Shown here in pieces: positions 6,089 through 7,690 of a stretch of 7,690 bases of DNA. Origin of the DNA: an uncultured Gammaproteobacteria bacterium (lineage in GTDB: Bacteria > Pseudomonadota > Gammaproteobacteria > Steroidobacterales > GCA-2729495); NCBI GenBank assembly GCA_937958785.1, contig CALGMY010000076.1:1-7690 (forward strand), given 5' to 3'. A program made the translations under genes and the position numbers. Below the pieces are notes generated by a model, which made no database searches, was not told the origin of the DNA, and saw only the letters and a program-made list of their open reading frames with translations. The stretch's first letter is position 1, and each line of letters opens with the position of its first letter.

Positions 6089-6107
6089 AATCGCGTGCTG
6101 CTATCAT
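6080..6107 (+). promoter_or_regulatory. Candidate ftsK promoter
   Basis: TTGCGT (6080-6085) is followed by a 16-base spacer and TATCAT (6102-6107), the latter matching TATAAT at 5 of 6 positions. The start of transcription would be near 6114, giving a leader of about 100 bases. That leader contains a 7-bp imperfect stem (6175-6181 with 6190-6196, one G-T pair) just before the ribosome binding site AGGGA (6207-6211). No LexA box, such as controls E. coli ftsK, was found. Confidence 0.45.
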
Positions 6108-6216
6108 CCGGGCCGTAATCTGCTTGCCGGCCAGCCAGTTAAATCCCGGAGTTGCGACCTCTTCTTGGAGGCCCCGACCGGGCAGGCGGCCGGTTGCATG
6201 GCTGCCAGGGACGGAC

Positions 6217-7690
6217 ATGGCCAGAGCTGTCGGAATCGAAAGTCGCGGCCTTGCGGCGCCGCTCACCCACGCCGTGCGGGAATCGGCCCTGTGGGTGATG
6301 GGGGCGGTGGCCCTCATCATGCTCGTGGCCCTCCTGAGCTACAGCCCGCTGGATCCCGGCTTCAGCCACACCGGCGACGGGGCCGCCGTCCGCAACCAGA
6401 TCGGCGCGGGCGGGGCCTGGTTCGCCGACATCGCCTTCAGCCTGTTTGGCGGCCCGGCCCTGCTGTTCCCCGCAATGATGCTGCTCGCCGGCTGGATCCT
6501 GTTCACCCACCGCAGCACGCCGGGCCCCGTCGACCGCCAGATCCTCTTCACCCGCCTGTCCGGGTTCGCCCTGACCCTCGCCACCAGCTGCGCGCTCGCG
6601 ACCCTGCATTTCAGCGCCGAGGACCTGCCCCAGACCGCCGGCGGTGCCTTCGGCGAGCTGCTCGGCAATGGCCTCGCGGCCGGCCTCGGGCCCCTCGGCG
6701 CCACGCTGCTCCTGCTCGCCTCCTGGCTGGCGGGCGTGTCGCTGTTCACCGGGCTGTCCTGGCTCGCGGTCATGGACCAGCTCGGCCACCACGTGCTCGA
6801 GGCCGTGGACCGGGGCAGGGACCTCGTCAACAACCTCCGGGACCGCACGGCGGCCCGGCGCATGCAGGAGGAGCGCCAGGAGGTCGTCCGCAAGGAGCGC
6901 AAGAAGGTCGAGAAGAAGGCACCGCCGCGCATCGAGCCCCAGCTCGCCGCGCCGGCGCCCAGCCAGCGGGCCGAGAAGGAGCGCCAGGTGCCGCTCTTCC
7001 AGGGCACGGTGCTGCCCGGCGAGCTGCCGCCGCTGGCCCTGCTCGACGACCCGCCCGAGCAGCCGCCCGGCTATTCCAAGGAGTCCCTCGAGGCCATGTC
7101 CCGGCTGGTGGAGCTGAAGCTCCGGGACTTCGGCGTGGAGGTCGAGGTCGTGGCCGTGCAGCCCGGCCCGATCGTCACCCGCTTCGAGCTGGCACCGGCC
7201 CCCGGCGTGAAGGTCAGCCAGATCAGCAACCTGTCCAAGGACCTCGCCCGTTCACTCTCCGCCATCAGCGTCCGGGTCGTCGAGGTGATCCCGGGCAAAC
7301 CCACCGTCGGCCTGGAGATCCCCAACGAGTCCCGCGAGATGGTGACCCTCGGGGAGATCCTGCGCTCACGAGCCTACGAGGAGATGCCCTCGCCGCTGAC
7401 CCTCGCCCTCGGCAAGGACATCGGCGGCAAGTCGGTGGTGGCCGATCTCCAGCGCATGCCGCACCTGCTGATCGCGGGCACCACGGGCTCGGGCAAGTCG
7501 GTGGGCATCAACGCCATGGTGCTGTCGCTGCTCTTCAAGGCGCGCCCCGACGACGTGCGGATGATCATGATCGACCCGAAGATGCTCGAGCTGTCGGTCT
7601 ACGAGGGCATCCCGCACCTGCTCGCGCCGGTCGTCACCGACATGAAGGAGTCGGCGAATGCGCTGCGCTGGTGCGTCGCCGAGATGGAGC
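6217..7690 (+). CDS. ftsK: DNA translocase FtsK, N-terminal 491 residues (runs off the window)
   Basis: FtsK is a septum-anchored DNA pump. It helps assemble the divisome and drives chromosome-dimer resolution at dif by moving DNA and activating XerCD. The start ATG (6217) follows AGGGA with a 5-base spacer, and the frame stays open to the last base. Hydrophobic membrane segments lie at about 24-43, 70-96, 114-131 and 150-185, matching the four-helix FtsK anchor. A short charged linker rich in Arg, Lys, Glu and Pro follows (about 200-285). It is far shorter than the several-hundred-residue E. coli linker and closer to the roughly 800-residue Pseudomonas form. The alpha and beta motor domains begin near 290. 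GPIVTRFEL (317-325) and Walker A GTTGSGKS (421-428) are followed by the Walker B strand ending MIMIDPKM (449-456). The rest of the motor and the gamma DNA-reading domain lie outside the window. Confidence 0.97.
   Translation, partial: MARAVGIESRGLAAPLTHAVRESALWVMGAVALIMLVALLSYSPLDPGFSHTGDGAAVRNQIGAGGAWFADIAFSLFGGPALLFPAMMLLAGWILFTHRSTPGPVDRQILFTRLSGFALTLATSCALATLHFSAEDLPQTAGGAFGELLGNGLAAGLGPLGATLLLLASWLAGVSLFTGLSWLAVMDQLGHHVLEAVDRGRDLVNNLRDRTAARRMQEERQEVVRKERKKVEKKAPPRIEPQLAAPAPSQRAEKERQVPLFQGTVLPGELPPLALLDDPPEQPPGYSKESLEAMSRLVELKLRDFGVEVEVVAVQPGPIVTRFELAPAPGVKVSQISNLSKDLARSLSAISVRVVEVIPGKPTVGLEIPNESREMVTLGEILRSRAYEEMPSPLTLALGKDIGGKSVVADLQRMPHLLIAGTTGSGKSVGINAMVLSLLFKARPDDVRMIMIDPKMLELSVYEGIPHLLAPVVTDMKESANALRWCVAEME

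Noticed and set aside
3566..6118. 850-codon plus-strand open frame antisense to aat, the FemAB-like gene and trxB
   Set aside because: It is a GC-driven shadow. Its product is low-complexity, rich in Gly, Ala, Arg and Val with no family motifs, while the opposite strand encodes three clearly recognisable proteins.
6198..6200. ATG at 6198 as the ftsK start or a leader peptide
   Set aside because: It is out of frame with ftsK and has no ribosome binding site at a usable distance; GGAGG at 6167-6171 is about 26 bases away.

Overview
This window is a stretch of core chromosome from a high-GC gammaproteobacterium. The set clpS-clpA / infA / aat / trxB / ftsK is the conserved gammaproteobacterial neighbourhood known from Escherichia and Pseudomonas. 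TrxB, IF-1, ClpA and Aat all read as close relatives of the E. coli proteins. I see no mobile element, CRISPR array, rRNA or tRNA. The genus cannot be named from this sequence. Compared with E. coli, there is no cspD before clpS, no tRNA-Ser between clpA and infA, no cydCD and no lrp. Compared with Pseudomonas, there is no bpt/ate gene between aat and infA.

Layout. Positions 1-316 hold no gene, only a candidate leftward promoter and GC-rich inverted repeats. clpS (317-682) and clpA (688-2871) form a tight rightward pair. They converge, across 31 bases containing a GC hairpin, on a leftward operon that reads trxB (6052-5090), a FemAB-like GNAT-fold gene (5071-3929), aat (3912-3187) and infA (3121-2903). 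A 164-base intergenic region with overlapping divergent promoter candidates separates trxB from ftsK, which starts at 6217 and runs off the right edge after 491 codons.

How the genes work together. ClpS, ClpA and Aat are three parts of the bacterial N-degron pathway. Aat adds Leu or Phe to proteins that start with Lys or Arg, ClpS recognises the resulting N-terminus, and ClpA unfolds the protein for ClpP. IF-1, thioredoxin reductase and FtsK are housekeeping proteins for translation initiation, thiol redox balance and chromosome segregation at division. The FemAB-like protein has no established role here, though its fold is related to that of aminoacyl-tRNA-dependent transferases.

Main anomaly. 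ClpA is read in one open frame with both ATPase motifs and the ClpP-docking loop intact. However, about 33 residues are missing from the C-terminal small (lid) subdomain of its first AAA+ module, including the normally near-invariant LPDKAID...DEA segment. Residue numbering on each side of the gap fits one clean in-frame loss of about 99 bases near 1840-1851. It could be a real lineage-specific deletion or an assembly or sequencing artefact. Otherwise the region looks ordinary, and I found no convincing undescribed system.
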